A DNA stretch of 55,361 bases from VMFP01 sp964630025 (GCA_964630025.1 CAZVRG010000001.1:1-55361); one strand, 5' to 3'; counted from the stretch's first letter, positions 25,347 to 34,974 are shown. Numbers and translations: made by a program. The notes: a model not told the origin generated them from the sequence alone.

Positions 25347-26576
25347 ATGCCGCGATATCTGTATAAAAAGCACTGCCGTATCTGCGGAGGCGCACGGATG
25401 ATCCAAGTGCTGGATGTGGGAACAATGCCGCCGGCAAATTCGTTTTTGAAGAAAGAGGAACGCTCAAAGCGGGAAGCGTCGTTTCCATTGCGCGTGTCAT
25501 TCTGTCCGTCCTGCACGCTTCTTCAGCTTCGAGATCGTGTCGATCCGCAATACTTGTTTCGACACTACGCGTATATGACGTCGGCATCGAAACCGCTTGT
25601 GGACTATTTCACGGAGTACGGGGCGGAGCTGTCTCGGCGATTTGTTACTTCCGAAAACGACTTGGTTGTGGAGATTGGCGGGAACGACGGACCGCTCCTC
25701 TTGGCATTACAAAACACCTGCCGCGTGCTCAACATTGAGCCGGCAAGAAATATTGCGCAAATTTCTCACACAAAGGGCATCCCAACCATCAGCGAGTTCT
25801 TCTCCGAAGCGTTAGCGAAGAAAATCGTATCCGAGCACGGAACCGCAACCGTCCTCACGGGCAGCAATGTCTTTGCGCACATTGATGATATGCAAGACGT
25901 CTTTCGCGGCGCAAAACATCTCATTGGGCGCACGGGCGTGTTCGCGATGGAAGTGCACTGGGTGGGAAATCTGATCTACGAGGGCGGATTCGACCAAATT
26001 TATCATGAGCATCTCTGCTACTATTCGCTCCGCGCGCTCCAATTTTTCGCTCGACGGTTTGGGCTCAAGGTGTTCCATGCGGAAATTACCCGCATGCATG
26101 GCGCAACGCTCCGGGTGTTCCTCGCCGCATCCCGCCCGGTGCAGCCTTCCGTTCTCATGCTGCTCGCGCAGGAACGCGTCCTCGGCCTCGAGAAACTGTC
26201 GACATACAGGAAATTCGCCGCGCGGGTTCGGAAGAATCAAAAAGATCTCCGCGCGTTGCTCCTGCGCCTGAAACGTCAGGGAAAAACGATTGCCGGATAC
26301 GGCGCCCCGGCAAAAGGCAACACGTTGCTGAATTCCTGCCACATCGACAGCTCAATCATTGACTACATTGTCGACACGACCATCTTCAAGCAGGGACTGT
26401 ACACACCCGGCGGGCACATTCCCGTGTATCCACCGGAGTATTTCGCGCAGCACCCGCCGGCGTACACGCTCTTGCTCGCGTGGAACTACGCCGACGCCGT
26501 CCTGAAGAAAGAAGAACACTATCGGAAGAACGGCGGGAAGTTTATCATCCCCGTACCGGAGGTTGTGATTGTGTGA
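25347..26576 (+). CDS. NDP-sugar C-methyltransferase (third of three)
   Basis: 409 residues, the compact form. Zinc-site C10, C13, C53 and C56; SAM motif VVEIGGNDGPLL; YHEHLCYYS with the catalytic Tyr/Glu/His; and a C-terminal domain with YGAPAKGNTLLN, ending GGKFIIPVPEVVIV, the ordinary family end. Expected to methylate a carbon of a keto-deoxysugar. I chose ATG 25347 because an upstream extension from 25287 would lie inside the GT2 gene and because of the -10 box 6 nt before it. Confidence 0.88.
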   Translation: MPRYLYKKHCRICGGARMIQVLDVGTMPPANSFLKKEERSKREASFPLRVSFCPSCTLLQLRDRVDPQYLFRHYAYMTSASKPLVDYFTEYGAELSRRFVTSENDLVVEIGGNDGPLLLALQNTCRVLNIEPARNIAQISHTKGIPTISEFFSEALAKKIVSEHGTATVLTGSNVFAHIDDMQDVFRGAKHLIGRTGVFAMEVHWVGNLIYEGGFDQIYHEHLCYYSLRALQFFARRFGLKVFHAEITRMHGATLRVFLAASRPVQPSVLMLLAQERVLGLEKLSTYRKFAARVRKNQKDLRALLLRLKRQGKTIAGYGAPAKGNTLLNSCHIDSSIIDYIVDTTIFKQGLYTPGGHIPVYPPEYFAQHPPAYTLLLAWNYADAVLKKEEHYRKNGGKFIIPVPEVVIV

Positions 26577-26597
26577 GCCACTGATTCCCAAGCACTG

Positions 26598-29480
26598 ATG
26601 CTGACGACACGCCCGCTGCGACGAGAGGCCGCAGAAGTTCCTTCAGAGTCCCGTCGTACTCCTGATACGCGCCGCGCCCTGTTCTTCCTCGCTCTGTGTA
26701 TTGCGGCCGTATTCTTCCCCACGTGGCTTTCCGGCCATCTGTTTTCGCATTTTGACCTCGAGTCGGTAACAATCCCGCTGGAGGATCTTTTCCGGCGGTA
26801 CCAGCTCCAAAGGGAAATCCCGTTATGGGTTCCGGAAATCCAAGCGGGGTATCCTCTCCTCGCCAACGGAGTCGCATCATTTTTCTATCCTCCGCATGTC
26901 TTCCTGCGGGAGTTCCTTCCCGGCGTATGGGTCGCGAATCTCTCTCTGGCGCTGCACCTGTTTCTTGCCGCCGCGGGCATGTGGCTTCTCCTCCGCGCGG
27001 AAGGTCTTCCGTCTATCGCTGCTCTGAGCGGGGCGGTGTTTTTTGCAATAGCGGGATTTTCCATCGGAAGAATCGGTCTCGCCCACCAGATATTCCCGAT
27101 CGCCTGGATCCCGCTCATATGCTTCTTTCTCCGCCGCTGGTGGTCTACGCGTAGCGCAATCTTTCTGCTCTCGCTCACGATAGCGGGAGGCCTGCTTATT
27201 CTTTCCGGCCATGCGCAGTCTGTGCTGTATAGCGCCGGCGCGGTCGTGTTCTACGCGCTCATGCTTGCCGCACACTCCGTGCGCGATCTTCGCAGCGGCC
27301 TCGTACGACTCCTTCCCCTCTTCGCGGTGTTGATGGCCATTGTCCTTCTGACGGCTTTTCACGTGCTCCCCATGCGAGAACTGGCGAGCCAGACAACACG
27401 GGGAGCGCCCCTTACCAAAGAAGAACTCACCGACGTCAGCTATCCTCCAAAGCATCTCCTTACATGGGTATTCCCGTACACCTTTGGTCATGGAAAGGAG
27501 TACATAGGCGGCAAAAATGAATTCGAGCTTGCGTCGTTCTTTGGGGTGACCGGAACGCTTCTGGGACTGATGGGGATGACCTACCGGCGTACGTATCGCT
27601 CGCTTCTCGGAATCGCCGCTCTTATATTACTGGTCACCGGCAGCGTTCTCGCGCTCGGTGCGTATTCTCCGTTGTATCGTTTCCTCGTCGAGCATGAATG
27701 GATTCGGAAAATCGCCAACCCCGCGCGCTTCTTTTTCGCTGTGCATCTCGGATGGTCAATGCTTATCGCATTGACGGTCACGGAACTGTCCAACGCTCCG
27801 TGGCGCAGACACCGCGTTCGCTTCGGGATTGCAGCGATCGGTCTTTTCGCTCTCTTGCTGTGGGCCATCAGTGATCTTCCGCCGGCGGTGCGCGCGGACG
27901 TCCAACACCGGCTCACGCATTCCATACAACAGCCGCTCGGTCCTCTCGCATTTTTCATACTGTTTTCGTCCGTTTTTGTTGTCGGCGGACTGTCGAGACA
28001 CACGCCGCGTATGCTCGCGCGCGCTGTCGTTGTGCTCCTTGCTGTCGAGCTTGCATACGTTGGCGCTTCCTGGAACCCTACGCTTCCCGCACGACTCGCG
28101 TTGACGCCGCCACAGGTTCTTTCCGCGCTCTCAACGCTCCCGCCAACAACGTCCTCTTCCCGCATTCTTAGTCACGACAAATTGTTTACCGGCCCCCGAC
28201 CGGATTACGGGCTGAGCGTCGGACCGGAGCTGACACGCGACCAGGTACTCCGTCAGGAGCTTGTCAGCGCACGGGAGGTCATCACCGGCGTGGAGGTATT
28301 CCTCACCTGGAACGGCGGCGCTGCGCGCCTTGGAGAACTCTTCCTGACGATTCATGATGGTACCCAGCCCGCTCGCATCGCGAAGGCTGATACCACGATG
28401 ATCAGCAGCCACGAAGGGATGTGGGTCTCATTTCCAATCGAGCCGCTGACGGTCCTCACCGGTCAGCGCATCGTTGTGACGCTCGCGTCTTCGCTCCCGC
28501 GCACCGCGCGTCCGCTTCACAGTTATATGTACGCGAACCATGAACGCGATGATGCGCGGCCCGGCGGGTCGCTGGCCGTTTGCCGACAGGATCGGTGCCA
28601 CCCGCTTGAGATACGTGATTCTGTGGCGGGACCGGATCTTGCCATGCGCATGCGATATCAAACGTTTCCAGTGTCTCGCACGCGCGAGTTGCTCCTCCCC
28701 ATGTTTGCGGAGAGCTTTGGCATGGAAAGTGTGCGCGGACACCTGCCGTTCGAATTGGTGCGCGTTGCCGCGTACCTGCGGGAGCTTGGCGAGAAAAACG
28801 AGGGGGTGAAGCCGGAAAATAACCGCTTCTTACAAAACCATCGCGATATGCTGGATCGCTTCGGAATCGGTTTTCTTCTCGCCGCCTACGAAGATGCGGA
28901 CATGTTGTTCGGCTTCACGGATGCGACGGAAGCGTTGGCGTTCCCTGTTGAGGAGCGCACAGGACGACTCTATCGGAACACCCGCGCCTACCCCCGTGTC
29001 CACCTTGCCACTCGCGTCTTCCCGGCATCCGGCGAACTCGGAACGAATGTGCAGACCCTTCGGAGAGGTGTACTGGGCCGAACAGAAGTGCTTGCGGAGG
29101 GTGTGCCCTTCGACACCCCGAAAGATTTTGACCCGCGCGCCCGACTGGCGGTACGCACGCTTGCTCCGCGTGAGCTCCGGCTCCGCGTCGAGTCTCCGAG
29201 CGAGGCGTTTCTTGTTGTGCGGGATGTCCTCTTTCCCGGATGGAATGCGTTTGTGGACGGAGTTCCCACACCAATCTACCCAACTGACGTCGTGTTCCGC
29301 GGGGTGACGCTACCTCCGGGCGGGCATGAGGTCGTTCTGACATACCAGCCGCAGCCATGGAAAACAGGCGCACGCGTCAGCGTTCTCACAGCAAGCGGCA
29401 TCGCGGCGGTAAGCGGCGCAGCGATCATCCAGTCGCGGAGACGGCGGCAAAAGGACATCCCTCGCCTAGAAATGCGGTAG
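26598..29480 (+). CDS. YfhO-like membrane protein with internal beta-sandwich-like module
   Basis: 960 residues. First helix at about 27-45; the loop SHFDLESVTIPLEDLFRRY and then WVPEIQAGYPLLANG match YfhO proteins, where an acidic first loop precedes about a dozen helices. A large extracytoplasmic region (about 490-920) holds a module (about 545-690) like the N-terminal one of neighbouring proteins: RQELVSAREVITGVEVFL... to DLAMRMRYQ. A typical YfhO C-terminal domain follows (FPGWNAFVDGVPTPIY...), then a last helix. YfhO is thought to be a GT-C glycosyltransferase adding sugars to envelope polymers. It follows the methyltransferase by 21 nt. Confidence 0.82.
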   Translation: MLTTRPLRREAAEVPSESRRTPDTRRALFFLALCIAAVFFPTWLSGHLFSHFDLESVTIPLEDLFRRYQLQREIPLWVPEIQAGYPLLANGVASFFYPPHVFLREFLPGVWVANLSLALHLFLAAAGMWLLLRAEGLPSIAALSGAVFFAIAGFSIGRIGLAHQIFPIAWIPLICFFLRRWWSTRSAIFLLSLTIAGGLLILSGHAQSVLYSAGAVVFYALMLAAHSVRDLRSGLVRLLPLFAVLMAIVLLTAFHVLPMRELASQTTRGAPLTKEELTDVSYPPKHLLTWVFPYTFGHGKEYIGGKNEFELASFFGVTGTLLGLMGMTYRRTYRSLLGIAALILLVTGSVLALGAYSPLYRFLVEHEWIRKIANPARFFFAVHLGWSMLIALTVTELSNAPWRRHRVRFGIAAIGLFALLLWAISDLPPAVRADVQHRLTHSIQQPLGPLAFFILFSSVFVVGGLSRHTPRMLARAVVVLLAVELAYVGASWNPTLPARLALTPPQVLSALSTLPPTTSSSRILSHDKLFTGPRPDYGLSVGPELTRDQVLRQELVSAREVITGVEVFLTWNGGAARLGELFLTIHDGTQPARIAKADTTMISSHEGMWVSFPIEPLTVLTGQRIVVTLASSLPRTARPLHSYMYANHERDDARPGGSLAVCRQDRCHPLEIRDSVAGPDLAMRMRYQTFPVSRTRELLLPMFAESFGMESVRGHLPFELVRVAAYLRELGEKNEGVKPENNRFLQNHRDMLDRFGIGFLLAAYEDADMLFGFTDATEALAFPVEERTGRLYRNTRAYPRVHLATRVFPASGELGTNVQTLRRGVLGRTEVLAEGVPFDTPKDFDPRARLAVRTLAPRELRLRVESPSEAFLVVRDVLFPGWNAFVDGVPTPIYPTDVVFRGVTLPPGGHEVVLTYQPQPWKTGARVSVLTASGIAAVSGAAIIQSRRRRQKDIPRLEMR

Positions 29481-29482
29481 CA

Positions 29483-31837
29483 ATGGACTTCCCGACGCTT
29501 GACGCTCGCCTTCGACGTTTGCTCTCCGTCTGTGTTGTCGTGGGCGGCCTTCTTGCAGCGCTTTTCGTTCTTTTCGCGCCGTCGCTTCCACGGTGGGGAG
29601 AGCGCCATACGCCCCATCTACAGCCGCGGCCACTAATCCTTTCGTCGGGTCGTACGGTGGCACAAACTGTCCGGTGGGAAGGCACGCCGCTTGATACCGT
29701 CGTCTTCTGGCTCGACACCGCCACGCCGCGACCCAACGAGGGCGCACTGCACCTGACCATCGAAACCGACAACGGCGTGACGGAACATACGCTCGCGTTT
29801 GCGGACATCCCGCCAAGCGGCACTGCCGTCTTTTCCCTCCCGGAACCCCTGCGGGTACGCCAAGGCACGTACGGAACGCTCCGTCTGCGCGCGCCGGATA
29901 TCGAACGGGTCGCACTCGCTTGGCAGATTGACTCAACGAGGTATGCGGCGGGAGAACTCACACGACCGAACGGTGTTACACAGGGCGATCTTGCGTTCCA
30001 ATTACGGTATCAACGTCCCGCACTCGGCGACATGCCCCGCCAGGCCGCTGCCGTGGTCATGTTGGCAGTGGCGGGAATATTCGTCGGCGTTCTCCTTCGC
30101 CGCCCGTCATCTGTGCTGTTCGGCAGTACGGGAGTGTCACGACGCGATGTCTGGATCATCGGCGCGATCGCATTGGCGGTGTTCGGGTGGTATGCGGTGC
30201 ATCTTCTCCGCCCCGGCATATGGGTCGGGCCCACGGACTTCTCGAAAGATGCGGCGTATCTCGCCACGGCGGCATCCGCGGTACAAAACGGCGCGTGGCC
30301 TGTCTGGTCGCACCTGACGTGCGGCGGCATGGCCGCGCTTGGAAATCCGGAAGGAAATACCATCAGTCTCGGGACACTCTTCGCAACACTCCTACCGCCG
30401 GATCGCGCGCTTCTGCTCCTACTTGCTGGAGAGGCGATGCTGTCCGCAGTCGGCACATTTCTTCTCGCACGCGCGCTCGGCGTTTCTCTGATTGGGAGCG
30501 TGATAGCGACATTGATTGCAAGTCTGTCCGGGGCATTCGCATATCGCATTACCGAAGGATTCACACAAGTGGGTGGTGCGGTCGCGTTCGCGCCGTGGGT
30601 GCTCCTTGGCGTCGTGCAGGCGCTCAAGACGCGTTCCGTGTGGTGGGTGCTGCTCTCCGGAACCGCGCTCGCTGCGGTATTTTTGCGCGGCGACGTACAC
30701 GTGATCGTTGGGCTCGTCATGCTGGTTGCACTCTGGCTTCTTCTCTCGTGTGTTCAGACGCGGTCCCGATGGCCGCTTATTATTCTTGCGGGCATCGGCG
30801 CAGTCGCATTCCTGTGGGGATCAATAAAGCTCCTTCCCTACCTTGAACAGCCCGCGCTCATTGGGGGAGAACTCCATCCCTACGTCACCCCGCTCGCCCA
30901 ATTCGGACTTCTCGACGATGCGTTGCTGCGCGTGCATGATCACTCATTCACTGTCAGGCCACTCCACGGCCAATACCCGGAACGGTGGGGAAATTTCGGC
31001 GCATATGTCGGCATCCTTCCAATTGTCCTCGCGGGAATCGGCATCTTCACGCGACGCCGTCATCGCGTTCTCCTGTTGCTTCTTACGATCGCCGCATTCG
31101 CTCTCAGTGAGGGCGCGCTGTTCGAATATGTGCTGCGCCACAATGATCTCGCCAGCGTTCTTCTGCGTGTGCCATCGCGCCTCTTGAGCCTCTTCGTGAT
31201 GTTTCTTGGCATTTTTGCAGGTATCGGATTCGATCGTATGCGCCGGGATTTTCCTCGTGTGTCAGGACGTTTTCTGGGCGCACTCGTGCTTGCCGTTCTT
31301 CTTTTTGATCTTGGACTGGCGACACGCGGCATCTTTACGAGAAGTACGGAATGGAGCACCGCGCCGCTGCCGGCAGTAATGGAAGCGCCCGTATTGATCC
31401 CGCATGCGAATATTTCTCCAAATGACGAGCGACATCCCACCACGATGCTCCGAGCGGGATTTTCCCTGCCGCGCATGTGTGGTGACCAAAATAATCCGCC
31501 GGCGTTTATCCGCGACCTGCGCGAACCTCGCCCGCTCGCAAGCATTCCTTCGCGCATCGCGCCAAATCGCGTTGTGCTGGCGATGCCCGCCGGACCGTCG
31601 GACCAAACGGTATACGAGCGCTTCACAACGTCGTGGACACCACCGGAACATGTGATGCTGCTCGAATCGCCGGAAGGCGCACTCCATGTGGTGGACCGAT
31701 CTGCTGATCAGGGAGAACGCACGCTTCGCGTGGTAAGTCCCACTGCGCGCGCGCAGCAGATCTTGTTTGTTCTCCTTCTTGCAACACTCGGTGTTCTTGC
31801 TCTAGCGTTCGTCTATCCTCGACTCCGACACCGATGA
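29483..31837 (+). CDS. large GT-C/YfhO-like membrane protein with N-terminal beta-sandwich-like module
   Basis: 784 residues from ATG 29483, two bases after the preceding stop. A longer frame from 29357 would overlap the upstream gene by 124 bp and has a basic, unlikely N-terminus. Helix 11-30; shared module from VAQTV at 59-63 through YAAGEL at 154-159 to GDLAF at 168-172, spaced as in the protein at 20247. The core has GPTDFSKDAAY and WSHLTCGGMAALGNPEGN, related to the PTPS_related signature. Probable outer-face sugar transferase of the same operon. Confidence 0.8.
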   Translation: MDFPTLDARLRRLLSVCVVVGGLLAALFVLFAPSLPRWGERHTPHLQPRPLILSSGRTVAQTVRWEGTPLDTVVFWLDTATPRPNEGALHLTIETDNGVTEHTLAFADIPPSGTAVFSLPEPLRVRQGTYGTLRLRAPDIERVALAWQIDSTRYAAGELTRPNGVTQGDLAFQLRYQRPALGDMPRQAAAVVMLAVAGIFVGVLLRRPSSVLFGSTGVSRRDVWIIGAIALAVFGWYAVHLLRPGIWVGPTDFSKDAAYLATAASAVQNGAWPVWSHLTCGGMAALGNPEGNTISLGTLFATLLPPDRALLLLLAGEAMLSAVGTFLLARALGVSLIGSVIATLIASLSGAFAYRITEGFTQVGGAVAFAPWVLLGVVQALKTRSVWWVLLSGTALAAVFLRGDVHVIVGLVMLVALWLLLSCVQTRSRWPLIILAGIGAVAFLWGSIKLLPYLEQPALIGGELHPYVTPLAQFGLLDDALLRVHDHSFTVRPLHGQYPERWGNFGAYVGILPIVLAGIGIFTRRRHRVLLLLLTIAAFALSEGALFEYVLRHNDLASVLLRVPSRLLSLFVMFLGIFAGIGFDRMRRDFPRVSGRFLGALVLAVLLFDLGLATRGIFTRSTEWSTAPLPAVMEAPVLIPHANISPNDERHPTTMLRAGFSLPRMCGDQNNPPAFIRDLREPRPLASIPSRIAPNRVVLAMPAGPSDQTVYERFTTSWTPPEHVMLLESPEGALHVVDRSADQGERTLRVVSPTARAQQILFVLLLATLGVLALAFVYPRLRHR

Positions 31838-31862
31838 TCATGATTCACCACATCATTCGCAT

Positions 31863-32864
31863 ATGAACTCGGAAACGCCCCCTTTCAACAATTCGTCGTC
31901 TTCTTCAGGAACACGCTCCGCAACGATCGCGCGTTTGAGCGGCTGGGCAGAGCGCCGCGGACAGCTGAAGGGCATCGCCCTTATCGCCATCACGCTCGTC
32001 GTATTCTGGATTCTTTTCCGCCGTATTGATGTGGGGGTAGTGTTGGAAACACTCTCGGTTGTTCCTGCCTGGGCTTGGTTTGTCTCTCTCCTGTTCACGT
32101 TGTCGTTCCCCATCCTCTCGGCACTGCGCTGGCACTACACGCTACGCATGATCGGCCATCATATTCCATTCATGCGTTGTCTAAAAATCATTCTGGGGAC
32201 GTCACCCATCAGTGCGATTTCTCCATCGAAAGCCGGAGATTTTCTTCGCGCGGTAAGCCTCCGTGGAGAAGTCAGTGTTCTCGAAGTCGGAGGAACGGTG
32301 CTCGCGGAGCGTGCGCTGGATGTCCTCGTGCTCGCCGGACTCGCGTTCCTCGGCGGTGTGCTGATCGGACATACGCTCATTACCCGTTTCGCGGCAGCGA
32401 TTATTGCCATTGGGGTTGTCGGCCTACTGGTGCTTCCTCTCCTCGTTGCGTCTATCCCGAAACCCGCGGTACGTGAAAAACTCGAACGGCTCATTCGCGT
32501 TCTGCGCATGCTTCGCCAACAGCCCGGCATCGCGCTGGCCGTCGTATTCTTCACCATCTTGAATTGGCTGGCATCCATCATACAAACGCATGTTCTTCTT
32601 CTCGCGGTAGGAGCGCATCCGCCCTTTTGGCTTACGGTCGCAACGCTGCCGATCGCCATTTTCGTCGGTCTTCTTCCCGTCACGCTGGGCGGCATGGGAA
32701 CACGGGACGCGGCGCTCGTGACACTGCTGAGTTCAGCGGCAACCGCGCCACAGGCTCTCGCCGTCGGCTTGCTCTATTCGTTCTTCGGCTACTGGCTCCT
32801 CGCGATTCTCGGCCTCCCGTTTATGAGCAGCGCACTTTTCAGAAATCATAGCCAACGTTCTTAA
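31863..32864 (+). CDS. UPF0104/LPG-synthase-TM-like flippase-type protein
   Basis: 333 residues with about eight helices beginning at residue 39. ISAISPSKAGDFLRA, ERALDVLVL and LGGMGTRDAAL match the lysylphosphatidylglycerol-synthase transmembrane family (UPF0104). Members in glycan loci are proposed to flip or handle polyprenyl-linked sugars. It is the last gene of the 22758 operon, starting 25 nt after the GT-C stop, and lies next to GT2 and GT-C genes, which supports a carrier-handling role. There is no catalytic aminoacyl-transfer domain. Confidence 0.82.
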   Translation: MNSETPPFNNSSSSSGTRSATIARLSGWAERRGQLKGIALIAITLVVFWILFRRIDVGVVLETLSVVPAWAWFVSLLFTLSFPILSALRWHYTLRMIGHHIPFMRCLKIILGTSPISAISPSKAGDFLRAVSLRGEVSVLEVGGTVLAERALDVLVLAGLAFLGGVLIGHTLITRFAAAIIAIGVVGLLVLPLLVASIPKPAVREKLERLIRVLRMLRQQPGIALAVVFFTILNWLASIIQTHVLLLAVGAHPPFWLTVATLPIAIFVGLLPVTLGGMGTRDAALVTLLSSAATAPQALAVGLLYSFFGYWLLAILGLPFMSSALFRNHSQRS

Positions 32865-32914
32865 GCGATCTGGACCGTTGGGCCGCACCCTACTCGAAGG
32901 CTCTTCGGCTTGTA

Positions 32915-33103
32915 CTACGCTTCTTCTTTATCCGCGCTTTCTACCTGGTCTTTTAACTTCTTTATTTCTTCTCTGTTCTCGCTGAGTTTTTTTATCTCCT
33001 CTCTTACTAGTTTTTCCGACACACTCAACGGCTCACCCACCTGAGGGGGTTTAATGTGCCTGTCGTCTCTCTTTTCCAGCTGCGCTGAGGAGATTTTATA
33101 CAT
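32915..33103 (-). CDS. small charged helical protein downstream of the SDH_sah protease
   Basis: 62 residues, about half of them Lys, Glu, Asp, Arg or Gln. The C-terminal half (VREEIKKLSENREEIKKL) has heptad spacing and would form a coiled coil. It starts 4 nt after the stop of the ClpP-like gene, so the two are co-transcribed. Base and codon use is AT-rich like its partner and unlike everything around. I do not recognise a family; it might be an adaptor or regulator of the protease. Confidence 0.5.
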   Translation of the reverse strand: MYKISSAQLEKRDDRHIKPPQVGEPLSVSEKLVREEIKKLSENREEIKKLKDQVESADKEEA

Positions 33104-33107
33104 GAAA

Positions 33108-34028
33108 TCAAATAAATTTAATCAACTTCCCCCGGTCCGGGCCAATGTGCTGCTTAAACTCTTTCCAGAGATCGTCCCAATAGTCTAGTTTCTCGGCATC
33201 ATCAACTATAAAGTACCAGTCGTCCCGCAATTCATCTCTCCTTATCGCAAACGCGTGGTCTGGGTAGAGCCAGACAAAGCGTCTGATTATGATTTCCGAA
33301 ACTCTCCGACGAAGCCTTTCTTTGGATATGTATCGCAACATGTACTTATTTAGGAACTCCGTTCCATAAGTCTCTGCAATTGCCAGGAGTCTTTTTGCTT
33401 GATTATAAATTTTGACGTCCTCCTGACAGAGCATGGGTGAGATCAATTTCGAGATAGATTCACTTGCTACCATCAAACTTCTTTGGATCGGTAATCCGAA
33501 GTCCGCGTGTATTTCGTTGGCTAGGGCCTTTTGTCTCTCAATCGCAATGTCGATCATCCCGTCAATTGACTTCACTATATCTAGAGCGGATATCCTAGCT
33601 GTTTCATCGCCTGGATGTGTCATAGGTTTATCAAGAGGACCTACTTCAGAGATGGGACCCATAATTAATTTGTTTGCGCCGAAGCACATCAATGTTCCCG
33701 AACTCTTGGCTTCTTGGGGAATCGCTATTGTTATTTCTTCGTACTTCGTTCTTAAGATATCCATGATTTTCACGGCGGAGTAGATATTGCCACCACTTGT
33801 ATCGAGCAGTATTAGGAGTTTCTTTAGCGAGTTTTTCATTTCGCGCAGAAGCTCGTAAACAGTTATCTCGTCTTCTGGTTGTATACTCTGTAAGAAGATT
33901 CCGTCTTTATCCTTTGGGTAGAGCATTAAAAGCACATCGCTTTCTTTAAGCAACTTCTGGATAGGGAGTACTTTTTCCTCTGGTTGAACCGGAGTTGTAT
34001 CTGATTTTTTCTCCTGTATCTCTTCCAT
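33108..34028 (-). CDS. SDH_sah-type (ClpP/crotonase-like) serine protease
   Basis: 306 residues, cytoplasmic. LLILLDTSGGNIYSAVKI at about 71-88 and IAIPQEAKSSGTLMCFGA at 101-118 carry the ClpP-like 'D-x-G-G' and nucleophile-serine (S109/S110) motifs; MGPISEVGPLDKP follows as in the serine-dehydrogenase-proteinase (SDH_sah) family. These are thought to be proteases related to SppA and ClpP. It is clearly AT-richer than its neighbours and, unusually for this window, has a real Shine-Dalgarno (AAGGA) before the ATG. Both point to a different origin. The C-terminal 100 residues are unassigned. Confidence 0.72.
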   Translation of the reverse strand: MEEIQEKKSDTTPVQPEEKVLPIQKLLKESDVLLMLYPKDKDGIFLQSIQPEDEITVYELLREMKNSLKKLLILLDTSGGNIYSAVKIMDILRTKYEEITIAIPQEAKSSGTLMCFGANKLIMGPISEVGPLDKPMTHPGDETARISALDIVKSIDGMIDIAIERQKALANEIHADFGLPIQRSLMVASESISKLISPMLCQEDVKIYNQAKRLLAIAETYGTEFLNKYMLRYISKERLRRRVSEIIIRRFVWLYPDHAFAIRRDELRDDWYFIVDDAEKLDYWDDLWKEFKQHIGPDRGKLIKFI

Positions 34029-34034
34029 ATGACT

Positions 34035-34054
34035 TTCCTTTTGAAGTATACGCT
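34035..34054 (-). promoter_or_regulatory. -10 box and ribosome-binding site of the protease cassette
   Basis: On the minus strand TATACT is followed by an AAAAGGAAAG purine run, then ATG at 34028. This is the only unit in the window with a conventional leader and SD. Confidence 0.5.
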
Positions 34055-34122
34055 TCCCATGCAGAACTCAAATGAGAGCGTCAATAGGCTCGGGGCACTT
34101 GCCGAAAATAGTCGCCGTAGTT

Positions 34123-34962
34123 TTACTTCTCGAAGCGTGCAAACTTCACGCTGCGGAAACTGACGCGACGGAATCCTGTGTTCTCGGCGATCCGACGCAT
34201 CGCCGTTTCGCTGTAAATGCTCACGTGCGCTTCGGGTTCCCGGAGGTAGAACCACGATCCCCCGTCGTTCTGATAATCGGGATCTTCCAAGCGCCGCGTT
34301 TGCACAAGAAGCACGCCGCCGGGCCGCAGCAGATCGGAAAGTGCCTGAAAGGTCTCGATGACATTCGTGATGTGCTCATGCGTTTCGATGGAAAAAATGC
34401 CGTCAAACGTTCCGGCGGGGAGCCCCGACTCGAGAAGCGGGATACGGAGAATATGCGGGCTTTCCGTGGGACTGAATGGGTCCAGACCAATCGCATCAAA
34501 ACCTTCTTTTCGAAGTTCCGATACGATTGTTCCGTGCCCGCATCCGAAGTCCATCAGGCGATGAAACTGCCGCCGCGCTCTCGCGTGCGACCACTGGCGA
34601 TACAAGAAAATCTTGCTCAATGCTTCATGTGCCTGGCGAGACCCCCACGCGATCGGCGACGACATGAGCTCGAGCATTTCCCACCCCTTCGCGCGCATAT
34701 CGACAGGATCACCTTCGGGCCACCGGTGTTCCCGAATTTCCTCATTGACAGAGGTGTGTAATGTCGGAGAATGCGCATGATCTTCCCAATAAAAATTCTG
34801 AAGAAAGTCGCATGCACCGCAATGCCAATAGATAATCCCCTGATTTTTGTGCCGCGGGGTCACCGGACCCGCACAGATTTTACAGTGTCGCGTCGTGTCT
34901 CTTTGTGCTGCACTCGCGTCAGAGACGACAGCGTGTTCCCGAACAAAGGACGGTTCGTGCAT
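34123..34962 (-). CDS. zinc-ribbon SAM-dependent methyltransferase
   Basis: 279 residues from ATG 34962. An N-terminal four-cysteine site (C27, C30, C48, C51) precedes a Methyltransf_23-type domain with LMDFGCGHGTIVSEL (SAM loop), GLDPFSPTES, IFSIETHEHI and LLRPGGVLLVQTR. Such enzymes are frequent in O-antigen and capsule loci. Upstream ATGs at 35004 and 34980 are less likely because TATACT ends exactly 6 nt before 34962. The acceptor is unknown; this is an ordinary class I methyltransferase rather than the three-domain C-methyltransferase. Confidence 0.82.
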   Translation of the reverse strand: MHEPSFVREHAVVSDASAAQRDTTRHCKICAGPVTPRHKNQGIIYWHCGACDFLQNFYWEDHAHSPTLHTSVNEEIREHRWPEGDPVDMRAKGWEMLELMSSPIAWGSRQAHEALSKIFLYRQWSHARARRQFHRLMDFGCGHGTIVSELRKEGFDAIGLDPFSPTESPHILRIPLLESGLPAGTFDGIFSIETHEHITNVIETFQALSDLLRPGGVLLVQTRRLEDPDYQNDGGSWFYLREPEAHVSIYSETAMRRIAENTGFRRVSFRSVKFARFEK

Positions 34963-34968
34963 CGGACG

Positions 34969-34974
34969 AGTATA
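34969..34974 (-). promoter_or_regulatory. -10 box deciding the start at 34962
   Basis: TATACT on the minus strand, 6 nt before the ATG. Confidence 0.5.

Noticed and set aside
29357..29482. N-terminal extension of the GT-C gene at 29483
   Set aside because: A basic, low-complexity stretch overlapping the YfhO gene; ATG 29483 directly precedes a normal signal-anchor helix.
34072..34761. 229-codon ORF on the plus strand
   Set aside because: Antisense to the zinc-ribbon methyltransferase, whose SAM and cysteine motifs are clear.
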